Shown: in pieces, positions 43,042 through 50,978 of the stretch
Layout: the number at the start of each line of letters is the position of its first letter
How positions within the stretch are numbered: position 1 is the first letter of the stretch
Origin: Oscillospiraceae bacterium
Lineage (GTDB): Bacteria; Bacillota; Clostridia; Oscillospirales; Acutalibacteraceae
DNA: 64,000 nucleotides
Assembly (NCBI GenBank): GCA_003538135.1
Contig: DPOR01000013.1
Location: 258,118 to 322,117, forward strand
Direction: 5' to 3'
Position numbers and translations under genes: made by a program
The notes under the pieces: generated by a model
What the model saw: the letters and a program-made list of their open reading frames with translations, nothing else
Database searches by the model: none
What the model was told of the DNA's origin: nothing

Positions 43042-44859
43042 ATGGCTAAAATCAGATTCAAAAAAAGCACAGTCGCAGTCGCTGCCGTGAGCATTTTTGT
43101 GTTCGCGGCGGCAGCTACGGCTGCGTTGATTTTTCTGCTGTCCGGCAAAAATAATGTCCCCAAGGCCGACAGTCAGGCAATAGTGTATAAAGCGACGGAT
43201 GGCGGAACATATCTTTTCGCTTACGGTCAAAAACATAAGCTGACAATATCCGACGACTCGTCGGTGCTGCTCACTTCGGACGGCGAGTATCTTATCTATA
43301 CCACCGCCTCGGCGAAGGTCAGTCAAAAATATGACCTCTATATGTGCAGTATAAAAAGCGCGTCAAAAGCTAAAAAAGAAGCAAAGCTTCTGGATTACGG
43401 CGTTGAAAAGAGCTTTAAGTACAATGACGGAATACTGTATTATTCCAAGCAGAACCCGGATAATCTCGCCGTTATGACTACTGCATACGATTTGAAAAAG
43501 AACAAAAAATCAGATGTTGATTTTGCTATAAAAGAGCTGTTTCTGCCGAGCTCCGGTGATGTGCTGTATTATATCAAACAGCTTTCGAATTCGCAGTCTC
43601 TGTATATTTATTCGGCTTCCGAGGGTAGTAAAGAGCTCGTTAAAAATGCCGCAAACATTCATTTTTACGATGACGGTAAAAACTGCGAGCTGCTGTTTGA
43701 AACGGGCTCGTATAAGGAGGGGGAGTCCGAGCTTTTCTCCGTCTCTCCGGGTAAAAATCCCGTTCAGACAGCAACAACCGTAAGCTCCGTTCTTTACGAT
43801 CTGTATTCTCCCGGCGGCAACCTTTATTATTTCGTCAAGAAAGAATCGGCTGCCGGCTGGAGGGATATTATTGACGACGACATGGCGAAGGACGACGAGC
43901 TTATAAAGGCGCCGAACCGCAATGATTACACCTTTATCTTCGGCTTCAGCATACAGTATCAGCTCGATATGACCAAATATAACCGCAAGGTCTCACGCGA
44001 TAAGATCCGTCAGGCTCTCGATGAGCAGATAAAGGACGATACCTTCAGGCAGGGCTACAATCTCTATGCCCGAACTGCCGACGGCTCAAAGAAAATCGCG
44101 GAAAACGTTGTGCCGACGGAGGTCTTTGCAGTATCGGCTTCCGGCGAGCCCTCCGCAGTATTTTATATGACCGAGATTACCGGCAGCACGGTAAGAATGT
44201 CGGACCTTGACGCGCAGTTAGCCTCATCCTCGGTCGAATCGGTCACGGAAACCGCCGTAGCCGCAGTCAAGGCCTGCACAAAGAAGACGGGCTTCCTCTT
44301 TGCCGACACGCATTCCTCTTCACCTGTCAAGCTCGACGCATACGACGGCAAGAAAGCCGAGTTTATTATTGAGGGGAACAGACTTTTCGTCAAGTCGTTT
44401 GACGGCTCCGGCGATACGTTTTCGCTGTTTAAGCATACGCTGTCAAACGGAGTTGTTTCTGCCGCAGAGATGCTCGATACCGGCGTAAAGGCTTGCAGCA
44501 TAATCGGCTCGGATATGTGGTACCGGCGCAGCGTTTCCGGCTCGTCGCTCTGTGATTTGTATAAGTATTCCGCGGAAAAAGAGAAAATCGACGGGGATGT
44601 GGCGTCCTTTGCGAGGATGTCCGACGGAAGCGTTCTCATAGTCAAAAATTTCGTCTCTTCTCCGGACGGAGATATAGCGGATCTGTATTTATACGACGGC
44701 AAAAAGACTGCGCCCGTGTCGGAAAAAGCGGAGCTTAAAAACATGAAATATTCCGACAAGGGTATAGCTTTTATACGCAGCGGCGGAGATTTATGTATTT
44801 ATTCTAAAAATAAGCTTGCCATAATCGACAGTGACGCGTATAATATTATCGCCTATTAA
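43042..44859 (+). CDS. Membrane-anchored beta-rich protein of unknown function
   Basis: A 605-residue protein with a short basic start, one membrane helix (about residues 9-32) and a large outer part made of repeated short beta-strand units such as DGEYLIYTT and YNDGILYYSK. These look like the blades of a beta-propeller (DUF5050/WD-like), but no catalytic motif is seen. Start ATG 43042 has GAAAGG upstream. It lies between transketolase and a DivIVA-like gene and might sense or scaffold the cell envelope; this is a guess. Confidence 0.7.
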   Translation: MAKIRFKKSTVAVAAVSIFVFAAAATAALIFLLSGKNNVPKADSQAIVYKATDGGTYLFAYGQKHKLTISDDSSVLLTSDGEYLIYTTASAKVSQKYDLYMCSIKSASKAKKEAKLLDYGVEKSFKYNDGILYYSKQNPDNLAVMTTAYDLKKNKKSDVDFAIKELFLPSSGDVLYYIKQLSNSQSLYIYSASEGSKELVKNAANIHFYDDGKNCELLFETGSYKEGESELFSVSPGKNPVQTATTVSSVLYDLYSPGGNLYYFVKKESAAGWRDIIDDDMAKDDELIKAPNRNDYTFIFGFSIQYQLDMTKYNRKVSRDKIRQALDEQIKDDTFRQGYNLYARTADGSKKIAENVVPTEVFAVSASGEPSAVFYMTEITGSTVRMSDLDAQLASSSVESVTETAVAAVKACTKKTGFLFADTHSSSPVKLDAYDGKKAEFIIEGNRLFVKSFDGSGDTFSLFKHTLSNGVVSAAEMLDTGVKACSIIGSDMWYRRSVSGSSLCDLYKYSAEKEKIDGDVASFARMSDGSVLIVKNFVSSPDGDIADLYLYDGKKTAPVSEKAELKNMKYSDKGIAFIRSGGDLCIYSKNKLAIIDSDAYNIIAY

Positions 44860-44879
44860 AAGAAATGAGGGATAAAAGC

Positions 44880-45776
44880 ATGGCAAAAGATGTGCTTTTC
44901 AAAACGATGACCTTCGGCGGCTTCAACAAAGAAGACGTCCTTGAATATATTCGCGCCCAGCAGACGCAGTTAACGGACACGCAGAAAAAGCTCAAGGAGA
45001 CCGAGGAGAGCGCCTCATCCGCCATAAAGCGAACAAAGGAGCTTGAAACTCTTCTCTCCGAGCAGCAGACCCGCGTTGAGGAATATTCTGCGCTGAGCGA
45101 GGAGTATGCAAAGAAAATATTTGCTCTCGAGGACGAAGTCAATTCCCTCAACGAGAAGCTCAACAGCGTTGAAGTCGGCTGCGAACGCGCCAAGGATGTT
45201 GAGGGTCAGATAGGCGCCCTCGTTCTCGATGCGCTGCTCTATTCTGATAAGATAATCCGCAGCGCAAAGGCGTCCGCAAAGGGCATCTCCAATCAGACGA
45301 AGCAGACCATTGAAGAGGCCGCAAGCGGAGTTGACGAGATAGGCGAGGATATTTCTCAGATGTCCGATAATTTCGGCGTTGTCGTCGCCTCCCTTGTCTC
45401 GAAGATAAATTCGCTTTCGACCAACTTGAGCAGCGTTGCCGATAAGCTCGACTCTCAGGAGGACGAGATAGACGAGCATCAGTTTACCTTCGGCGAGAAC
45501 GGCGAGGTCAAGCTGCCGAGCCTTACCGATGAGGATTTCGGCGATTCGGACGGCTCCGATATTGAAATATCCGATGAGGAAATAAGCAATCTTGTCAATG
45601 TCCTCAATGCGGGCGGCGGGCTTGATTTTAAATTTACCGCACCCGACGAAGACGAAGCCGCAGATATTGAACCTGACGGCGTACATAGTGAAGAAGCCGT
45701 AACGGAAGAGCCCGTCAAGTCCGATGAATCCGAGGATATATCGGAGCTTACAAAAAAATTTCTCGGAGAAGACTGA
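44880..45776 (+). CDS. DivIVA-like coiled-coil protein
   Basis: A 298-residue protein starting MAKDVLFKTMTFGGFNKEDV, where FGGFNKEDVLEYI resembles the lipid-binding tip of DivIVA/GpsB. A coiled coil runs from about residue 20 to 120, a mid helical region follows, and the last 100 residues are acidic. It is distinct from the divIVA gene at 37633 and may be a second curvature or septum-linked scaffold. GAGGG is the ribosome site. The stop overlaps the next start as TGATG. Confidence 0.75.
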   Translation: MAKDVLFKTMTFGGFNKEDVLEYIRAQQTQLTDTQKKLKETEESASSAIKRTKELETLLSEQQTRVEEYSALSEEYAKKIFALEDEVNSLNEKLNSVEVGCERAKDVEGQIGALVLDALLYSDKIIRSAKASAKGISNQTKQTIEEAASGVDEIGEDISQMSDNFGVVVASLVSKINSLSTNLSSVADKLDSQEDEIDEHQFTFGENGEVKLPSLTDEDFGDSDGSDIEISDEEISNLVNVLNAGGGLDFKFTAPDEDEAADIEPDGVHSEEAVTEEPVKSDESEDISELTKKFLGED

Positions 45777-46306
45777 TGGCTGAATATAAAATAGATACAA
45801 GCGAGCTTCGCAAATACTGTGATGTGCTCCGCGCGGGGGACAGAATACTGCTTTCTGGTACCGTCTATACATCGCGCGACGCGGCACATAAGCGCATATG
45901 CGCCCTGCTTGACGGCGGCGAGGAGCTTCCGTTTGATTTAAAAGATGCGGCGATATATTACGCCGGCCCCACGCCGACAAAGCCCGGAGATGTTATCGGC
46001 AGCTGCGGCCCCACTACCTCGAGCCGCATGGATGTCTATGCGCCCCGGCTTCTTGATGAGGGGCTCTGTTGCATGATAGGAAAGGGCGGGAGAAGCGAGT
46101 CGGTAGTCGAGGCTATAAAACGAAACAACGCCGTGTATCTCTGTGCAATAGGCGGCGCGGGCGCACTCGCTTCAAAGTGCATAACCGAGTGCGAGGAGAC
46201 AGCCTTTTTTGATTTGGGCTGCGAGAGCGTCAAGCGCCTCAGCTTCAAGGATTTCCCGCTTACAGTCGGAATTGATTCGCACGGCGGAACGATGTTTGAA
46301 AAATAA
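45776..46306 (+). CDS. fumB: Fumarate hydratase class I beta-domain protein
   Basis: A 176-residue protein matching the C-terminal (beta) subunit of iron-sulfur fumarase/tartrate dehydratase: LSGTVYTSRDAAHKRI, YYAGPTPTKPG, GPTTSSRMDVYAPRLLDEG and the IGKGG loop are well kept. The beta subunit normally lies directly after its alpha subunit, which binds the cluster. Here the gene before it is a coiled-coil protein and no alpha subunit is in the window, so the partner must be encoded elsewhere. The start overlaps the preceding stop. Confidence 0.88.
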   Translation: MAEYKIDTSELRKYCDVLRAGDRILLSGTVYTSRDAAHKRICALLDGGEELPFDLKDAAIYYAGPTPTKPGDVIGSCGPTTSSRMDVYAPRLLDEGLCCMIGKGGRSESVVEAIKRNNAVYLCAIGGAGALASKCITECEETAFFDLGCESVKRLSFKDFPLTVGIDSHGGTMFEK

Positions 46307-46320
46307 ATTCAAAAAAACTA

Positions 46321-46349
46321 TTGACAAACCGATTATTCGGTTATATACT
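46321..46349 (+). promoter_or_regulatory. Promoter of the T-box operon
   Basis: A consensus TTGACA (46321-46326), a 17-base spacer and TATACT (46344-46349). Transcription should begin near 46356, just at the start of the T-box leader. Confidence 0.85.
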
Positions 46350-46355
46350 TTGTAA

Positions 46356-46620
46356 AAACTGAATCTTGCCCATAAAGGCTATGACGGAGAAAGATTCCGG
46401 AGAAGTACCGCAGAGAGTCCGTGGTTGGTGAAAACGGATGTATGAACCGGAGAATCGAATCACTCCCGAGCAGAAACCCGAAAGCTTTTGCGAGTAGGCG
46501 TTTCCGTAAGACTGCGTTAAGGTCAAGAGCTTATTGGAGCTTGAGGGTGCTATGCACTGAATTTGGGTGGTACCGCGGTTAACAGCCGCCCCAGACATTA
46601 TGTTTGGGGCGGTTTTTATA
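46356..46620 (+). promoter_or_regulatory. T-box riboswitch, specifier reads AUC (isoleucine)
   Basis: A tRNA-sensing leader. The diagnostic T-box GGGTGGTACCGCGG lies at 46565-46578, followed by the terminator stem CCGCCCCA (46586-46593) / TGGGGCGG (46605-46612) and five T. Stem I shows AGTA at 46404-46407, the CAGAGAG bulge and a GGTTGGTG distal loop. In the 3' strand of the specifier loop, AATCGAATCA, the codon just before the A that precedes the closing stem (CTCCCGAG) is ATC at 46459-46461, so uncharged tRNA-Ile is the likely ligand; the only other well-placed triplet (46454-46456) is also ATC. This leader fills the 345-base gap between genes. Confidence 0.9.
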
Positions 46621-46651
46621 TTTTATTTTTATTGAGAAGGAGAGTTAAATT

Positions 46652-47230
46652 ATGGAAATTATCATCACGGAGATAGCACAGCGAATCCGCGACCTGCGCG
46701 AGATTATGGGCTACAGCGTAGAGGAAATGGCGCAGGCTGTTGACTGCACCCCCGAAGAATATATTGCCGCCGAAAAAGGCGAAGTTGATTTTTCTTTCAC
46801 GTTTATTTACAAGTGCGCCGAGAAGTTCGACGTCGATATGATAGAGCTTCTTACCGGTGATAATCCGAGACTTTCGTTCTATTCTATAGTCCGCAAGGGT
46901 GAGGGGCTCCCCATGAAGCGCCGCACGGGCTTCAGCTACTCGCATCTCGGCTACCGCTTCAAGGATAAGTATTGCGAGCCCTTCCTCGTCACCGCACCTT
47001 ATTCGGACGAGGATCAGGATAAGCCGATAACGCTCTCAACGCATGAGGGACAGGAGTTTGATTATATTATCAGCGGCAGTCTTAAAGTTGCGTTTGAAGA
47101 TCATCTTGAGATACTCAACGCAGGCGATGCCGTGCTCTATAACTCCGCTCACGGTCACGGAATGATAGCGACCGGCGGCGAGGACTGCGTTTTTCTTGCG
47201 ATAATCCTCAAGAAAACAGAGAAGAAATAA
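46652..47230 (+). CDS. XRE-type HTH regulator with cupin domain
   Basis: A 192-residue protein with an N-terminal HTH of the Xre type (about residues 5-60, IRDLREIMGYSVEEMAQAVDCT) and a C-terminal cupin (about 105-190, HEGQEFDYIISGSLKVAF and LNAGDAVLYNSAHGHGM), the layout of small-molecule sensing repressors such as the PuuR type. It is the first gene after the T-box and is 32 bases before an acyl-CoA synthetase gene, so it likely senses a carboxylic acid or acyl-CoA and tunes the same pathway. The ligand is not visible from the sequence. Confidence 0.85.
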   Translation: MEIIITEIAQRIRDLREIMGYSVEEMAQAVDCTPEEYIAAEKGEVDFSFTFIYKCAEKFDVDMIELLTGDNPRLSFYSIVRKGEGLPMKRRTGFSYSHLGYRFKDKYCEPFLVTAPYSDEDQDKPITLSTHEGQEFDYIISGSLKVAFEDHLEILNAGDAVLYNSAHGHGMIATGGEDCVFLAIILKKTEKK

Positions 47231-47262
47231 AATAATCGTTTAAGCGAAGGGACTCTTGATAT

Positions 47263-48918
47263 ATGCTTGATTTAAATAAAAACTTTGTGGATGAGGTATA
47301 TGACAGCAACGGAAATGTGGTTGATTATACTCTCAAATGCCCCGAAAATTTCAATTTTGCCTATGACGTTGTTGATGCCATAGCTGCCGCAGAGCCGGAT
47401 AAGCGCGCGCTTCTCTGGTGCAATCCGGCTGGCGAAGAAAGAATATTTACTTACGGCGACCTAAAATATTACAGTGATAAGACCGCCAATATGCTCAGAA
47501 GCAAGGGTATAGGAAAAGGCGACATGGTAATGGTTATACTCAAGCGCCATTATCAGTTCTGGTTCACTATTTTAGCCCTGCATAAGCTCGGCGCGGTCAT
47601 TATCCCCGCAACTTTCATGCTCCAAAAGCATGATATAGTTTACAGAGCGAATGCCGCTACCATAAAAGCGGTTATCTGCACAGGCGACGGAGAGATCGCC
47701 GAGCACGTCGATGCGGCTCTGCCTGAGTGCCCCTCGATAAAGACGAGAATAATGGTCAACGGCAAGCGCGACGGCTGGGATGACTTTATGACCGATATGG
47801 AAAATGCCGATTCTCATCTCGAGAGAGTTGAAACGAAGTACTATGAGCCGATGATAGTATATTTCTCGTCCGGCACTACAGGAAATCCGAAAATGGCAAT
47901 GCACGCGCACACATATGCCCTTGCACATCTGACAACCGCCAAATATTGGCACGATGTCAACGCCGACAGCATTCATCTGACAATAGCCGATACCGGCTGG
48001 GGCAAGGCTGTTTGGGGCAAGCTTTACGGCGAGATGTTTATGGAGAGCTGCGTTTTTGTCTATGACTATGACAAGTTCCATGCCGCAGAAATACTCTCGA
48101 TACTCGAAAAGTATAAAATCACTAGCCTCTGCTGCCCGCCCACAATGTTCAGATTTATGCTCCAGGAGGATGTGTCCTCCTATGATTTGAGCGCGCTCAA
48201 ATACTGCACTATCGCTGGCGAGGCGCTCAACCCCGATGTTTTCAACAAGTGGTACGAGGAGACGGGGATAAAGCTCATGGAGGGCTTCGGTCAGACGGAG
48301 ACCACCTTGCTTATTGCAAACCGCGTCGGCATGGAGCCGAAGCCCGGCTCTATGGGTAAGCCTATGCCGCACTACGATGTGGATATCGTCGACGAGGACG
48401 GCAAGCCCGTGCCGCCCGGTGTCACAGGCGAGATTGTCGTTCATACCGAGCCGAAGGTTCCTTTCGGACTCTTTAAGGGCTATTACCGCGATGAGAAGAA
48501 AACCGCCGAGGCATGGCACGACGGTCTTTATCATACGGGTGACACCGCGTGGAAGGATGAGGACGGCTATTATTGGTATGTCGGAAGAACCGACGATGTC
48601 ATAAAGTCCTCCGGATACCGAATCGGACCGTTTGAGATAGAGAGCGTGCTTACAGAGCATCCGTCGGTTCTCGAATGCGCCGTAACCGGGCTTCCCGACC
48701 CGATAAGAGGCAATGTCGTCAAGGCGACAATCGTTCTCAAACCTGGCTTCGATGGCTCGGAGGAGCTTAAAAAAGAGCTTCAGACTTATGTCAAGAAAGA
48801 GACCGCGCCCTATAAATATCCGAGAGTTATTGAGTTTGTCGATTCTCTTCCCAAGACCGTCAACGGCAAAATCAGGCGCACGGAGATAAGGGCAAACGAC
48901 CTGAGAAAATTAAAATGA
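47263..48918 (+). CDS. AMP-forming acyl-CoA synthetase
   Basis: A 551-residue ANL-superfamily enzyme that activates a carboxylic acid with ATP and CoA. The phosphate loop is YFSSGTTGNPKMAMH, then GFGQTET, YHTGDTAWKDEDGYYWYVGRTDD and the C-terminal catalytic Lys in PKTVNGKIRR. The family covers acetyl-, propionyl-, medium- and branched-chain acid ligases; the acid cannot be chosen by eye. The isoleucine T-box upstream points to a branched acid such as 2-methylbutyrate that feeds isoleucine by reductive carboxylation, which is inference. The 3' end overlaps the convergent SOD-like gene by nine bases. Confidence 0.9.
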   Translation: MLDLNKNFVDEVYDSNGNVVDYTLKCPENFNFAYDVVDAIAAAEPDKRALLWCNPAGEERIFTYGDLKYYSDKTANMLRSKGIGKGDMVMVILKRHYQFWFTILALHKLGAVIIPATFMLQKHDIVYRANAATIKAVICTGDGEIAEHVDAALPECPSIKTRIMVNGKRDGWDDFMTDMENADSHLERVETKYYEPMIVYFSSGTTGNPKMAMHAHTYALAHLTTAKYWHDVNADSIHLTIADTGWGKAVWGKLYGEMFMESCVFVYDYDKFHAAEILSILEKYKITSLCCPPTMFRFMLQEDVSSYDLSALKYCTIAGEALNPDVFNKWYEETGIKLMEGFGQTETTLLIANRVGMEPKPGSMGKPMPHYDVDIVDEDGKPVPPGVTGEIVVHTEPKVPFGLFKGYYRDEKKTAEAWHDGLYHTGDTAWKDEDGYYWYVGRTDDVIKSSGYRIGPFEIESVLTEHPSVLECAVTGLPDPIRGNVVKATIVLKPGFDGSEELKKELQTYVKKETAPYKYPRVIEFVDSLPKTVNGKIRRTEIRANDLRKLK

Positions 48919-49374
48919 TTTGCCGACTTCCATTCGGCGTATAATTCCGCAGGCGATGCGGTTGCCGAAGGTATCGGTTGAAATGAAGCTGTCGGGGGAG
49001 CTGTGAATTATCACGGTTCTCCCTTCTGCTTGCTGCGGGATAAAACGGTCGGTGTAGGTTGCCATATAAGCGTAGCCGTTATTTGAAAAGACGCCGGGAA
49101 GAGTGATGGTATCTCCCAAGTGTTTTGCCGTTGCCGCACACCGTTCGGGAGTATCTTCGTGTTTCTCTGGCTCGCAGAATGCATCCTCATGAATATGAAC
49201 CGCAAACGGTTCGTTTCTTGCGGGCATTCCGCTGATCTCTATCTCAACCATAGTTCCGTCGAGCCACGGATAGAATCTCGCCGTGCCGGACATATCCGGG
49301 ACGCTGCTGTTTCCGTTTATATCGGCTTGAAAATAGTAGTAATCCGACAGTATATCGGAAGCTTTTTTGAACAT
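48910..49374 (-). CDS. CuZn superoxide dismutase-like protein
   Basis: A 154-residue protein with the SOD_Cu fold pattern: HIHE (His60, His62), a cysteine at 67 and its likely disulfide partner Cys142 in GNRIACGII, His85 and Asp88 in KHLGD, NNGYAYMATYTDRF and VIIH with His124. Copper ligands corresponding to His46, His48 and His120 are in place, but the loop with the bridging and zinc histidines (usually GGHYNP...HPxH) is missing or shortened. No signal peptide is seen although most bacterial SodC are exported. It might be a copper protein without dismutase activity. Ribosome site GGAGGAAAC is strong. Confidence 0.78.
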   Translation of the reverse strand: MFKKASDILSDYYYFQADINGNSSVPDMSGTARFYPWLDGTMVEIEISGMPARNEPFAVHIHEDAFCEPEKHEDTPERCAATAKHLGDTITLPGVFSNNGYAYMATYTDRFIPQQAEGRTVIIHSSPDSFISTDTFGNRIACGIIRRMEVGKSF

Positions 49375-49426
49375 TTTGTTTCCTCCTGCAAGTTTTTTGC
49401 TCCGAGAAGAAGCGATATATTATATG

Positions 49427-49463
49427 AAAAATCACCCCTCGGCGTTAATTCCGAGAGGTGATT
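49427..49463 (-). terminator. Terminator of the secreted phosphoesterase gene (minus strand)
   Basis: AATCACCCCTCGG (49430-49442) pairs with CCGAGAGGTGATT (49451-49463) with one mismatch; on the minus strand a T run follows the stem. It lies 11 bases after the stop of the phosphoesterase gene. Confidence 0.8.
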
Positions 49464-49473
49464 TGTGCTGTAT

Positions 49474-50817
49474 TCAGAAAATTATATCGCGCAGTTTGAA
49501 TATCTTGTCCGCAAAGAAAAGATATAATCTTTGAAGCAGACTGTCTTTATATTCTGTATTTGACGGCGCTGCTTTTGTCAGCTCGTAGGAGTCGAAAACT
49601 TCGTTAGTGTCGCTCCGCAGAGCTTTTATTGAAATCTTGCCTTGTGTGAAATTCAGCAGGACATATGTGGGCGTGTGCAGCTGAATGCATTTTTCGGCGT
49701 ACCACGGTGTCGTGTCGGGCTGACCTCCGTAGTTGCAGCCGGAGGCGGTGCTCGCCTCAAGATAGAGCGTGCCGCCGTTCTCCACTCTCTCATTGCCGCG
49801 CAAGAGCGCCGAACGGGTATAGATATGGTCGTGACCGCTCAGCACAAGGTCGATATCGTATTTGTCAAATATCTTTGAAAACAGCGGGCGGTAGAAATTA
49901 TCCTCCTCGTTGCGGCTGTATATGCTGTAATGCATAACGACTACGCGCCAAAGTGCATCGGGATAAAACTCCATAGCCTCTTTTATGAGCTCCTCGTGGT
50001 CATAGGTGAGGACATTGTTCGAGTTGAGGACTATAAACAGCGCCTCGCCGCGCTTGAAATAGTAGCCCTTGCCCGCGGGACATTGAAGAAGCTCGCGGTC
50101 GAATCTGTTCGGATGATTGCTTCTTATCGAATAGAGCGGATAATAGAAGTCGTGGTTGCCTATAGCTGTGGCTGCGGGCAGCGAGCGCATGAGCTCGGGG
50201 TTGAAGAAAAGATTATGCTGCTCCTGTGTTATGGCGGTCTCAACCTGATCGCCCGAAGAGATCATAAAAGATATATCGGGCGCGTATTTCACGGCCGCTT
50301 CGAGAGTGTTGTTCCAGCCGAGCGAATCGTGCTTCAATACCTCGTCAAGCTTTCTGTCGCCCGAACGGCCTATCTGCGTATCCGAAACGAAGAGCACGCT
50401 GTAATCTTTTTCGTTGCCGGTGTTGAACGAATATGTCTTTGACCACTTGCCTTTTTCGGCTACCCTGTAATAGTAGGTGGTGTCGCTCTTGAGATTTTCG
50501 GCGGTAACGTCGTTTTTCCAGCCGTAAAGAGCGGTGTGTGTGCGCTCAACCTTCAGAAACTCACCGTTTTTCATTGAGCTGTCTGTTGCTATCTGAAACA
50601 TGACCATTCCGCTGTCGGTCGGCGAGAGCCAGGTGAAGTTCATGCTTGAGGGGTCGCTGCCGGGGGAGAGCGAGACCGCCGAAGAGTCGTTTTTTAGCCT
50701 GTCCCAGTTTTCGTCCCATTCCTCGGCGGTTGCCGCAAATGAACAGGGGAGAAGAGCCGAGCAGAAAAGGAGTACCGCGAGCAGGACGGAGAGTATGCGC
50801 GTTGACCTTTTTTTCAT
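49474..50817 (-). CDS. Secreted purple acid phosphatase-like metallophosphoesterase
   Basis: A 447-residue secreted enzyme with a clear signal peptide (about residues 1-28, MKKRSTRILSVLLAVLLFCS). A fibronectin-like purple acid phosphatase N domain comes first (about 45-130), then the metallophosphoesterase core with VSDTQIG, SSGDQVE, GNHDFYYP, VVMHYS and LSGHDHIYTRS. It resembles the signal-less enzyme at 17462 but lacks its C-terminal stalk domain. It probably releases phosphate outside the cell. ATG 50817 has AAAGGTG upstream; the frame runs 24 codons further but that would hide the signal peptide. Confidence 0.87.
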   Translation of the reverse strand: MKKRSTRILSVLLAVLLFCSALLPCSFAATAEEWDENWDRLKNDSSAVSLSPGSDPSSMNFTWLSPTDSGMVMFQIATDSSMKNGEFLKVERTHTALYGWKNDVTAENLKSDTTYYYRVAEKGKWSKTYSFNTGNEKDYSVLFVSDTQIGRSGDRKLDEVLKHDSLGWNNTLEAAVKYAPDISFMISSGDQVETAITQEQHNLFFNPELMRSLPAATAIGNHDFYYPLYSIRSNHPNRFDRELLQCPAGKGYYFKRGEALFIVLNSNNVLTYDHEELIKEAMEFYPDALWRVVVMHYSIYSRNEEDNFYRPLFSKIFDKYDIDLVLSGHDHIYTRSALLRGNERVENGGTLYLEASTASGCNYGGQPDTTPWYAEKCIQLHTPTYVLLNFTQGKISIKALRSDTNEVFDSYELTKAAPSNTEYKDSLLQRLYLFFADKIFKLRDIIF

Positions 50818-50913
50818 TTGAATCACCTTTCTTATAAAAGTTATGCTCAAATTTCGCCCATAAAAACGGTGTATATATGGGCAAAACAAAGAATTTTTGC
50901 AGGATTCGGCTTT

Positions 50914-50942
50914 TTGACTTGCAAATTCGGGCGGAATATAAT
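50914..50942 (+). promoter_or_regulatory. Promoter of the aminotransferase gene
   Basis: TTGACT (50914-50919), 17-base spacer, TATAAT (50937-50942), about 36 bases before ATG 50979. It also shows that the start cannot be further upstream. Confidence 0.75.
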
Positions 50943-50978
50943 AGAATATACAAGATCTTTGTTTACGGAGGAATCAAC

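Noticed and set aside
45015..45980. Minus-strand frame of 321 codons
   Set aside because: Antisense to the DivIVA-like and fumarase beta genes; no motif.
47572..48660. Minus-strand frame of 362 codons
   Set aside because: Antisense to the acyl-CoA synthetase with complete ANL motifs; no ribosome site or family match.
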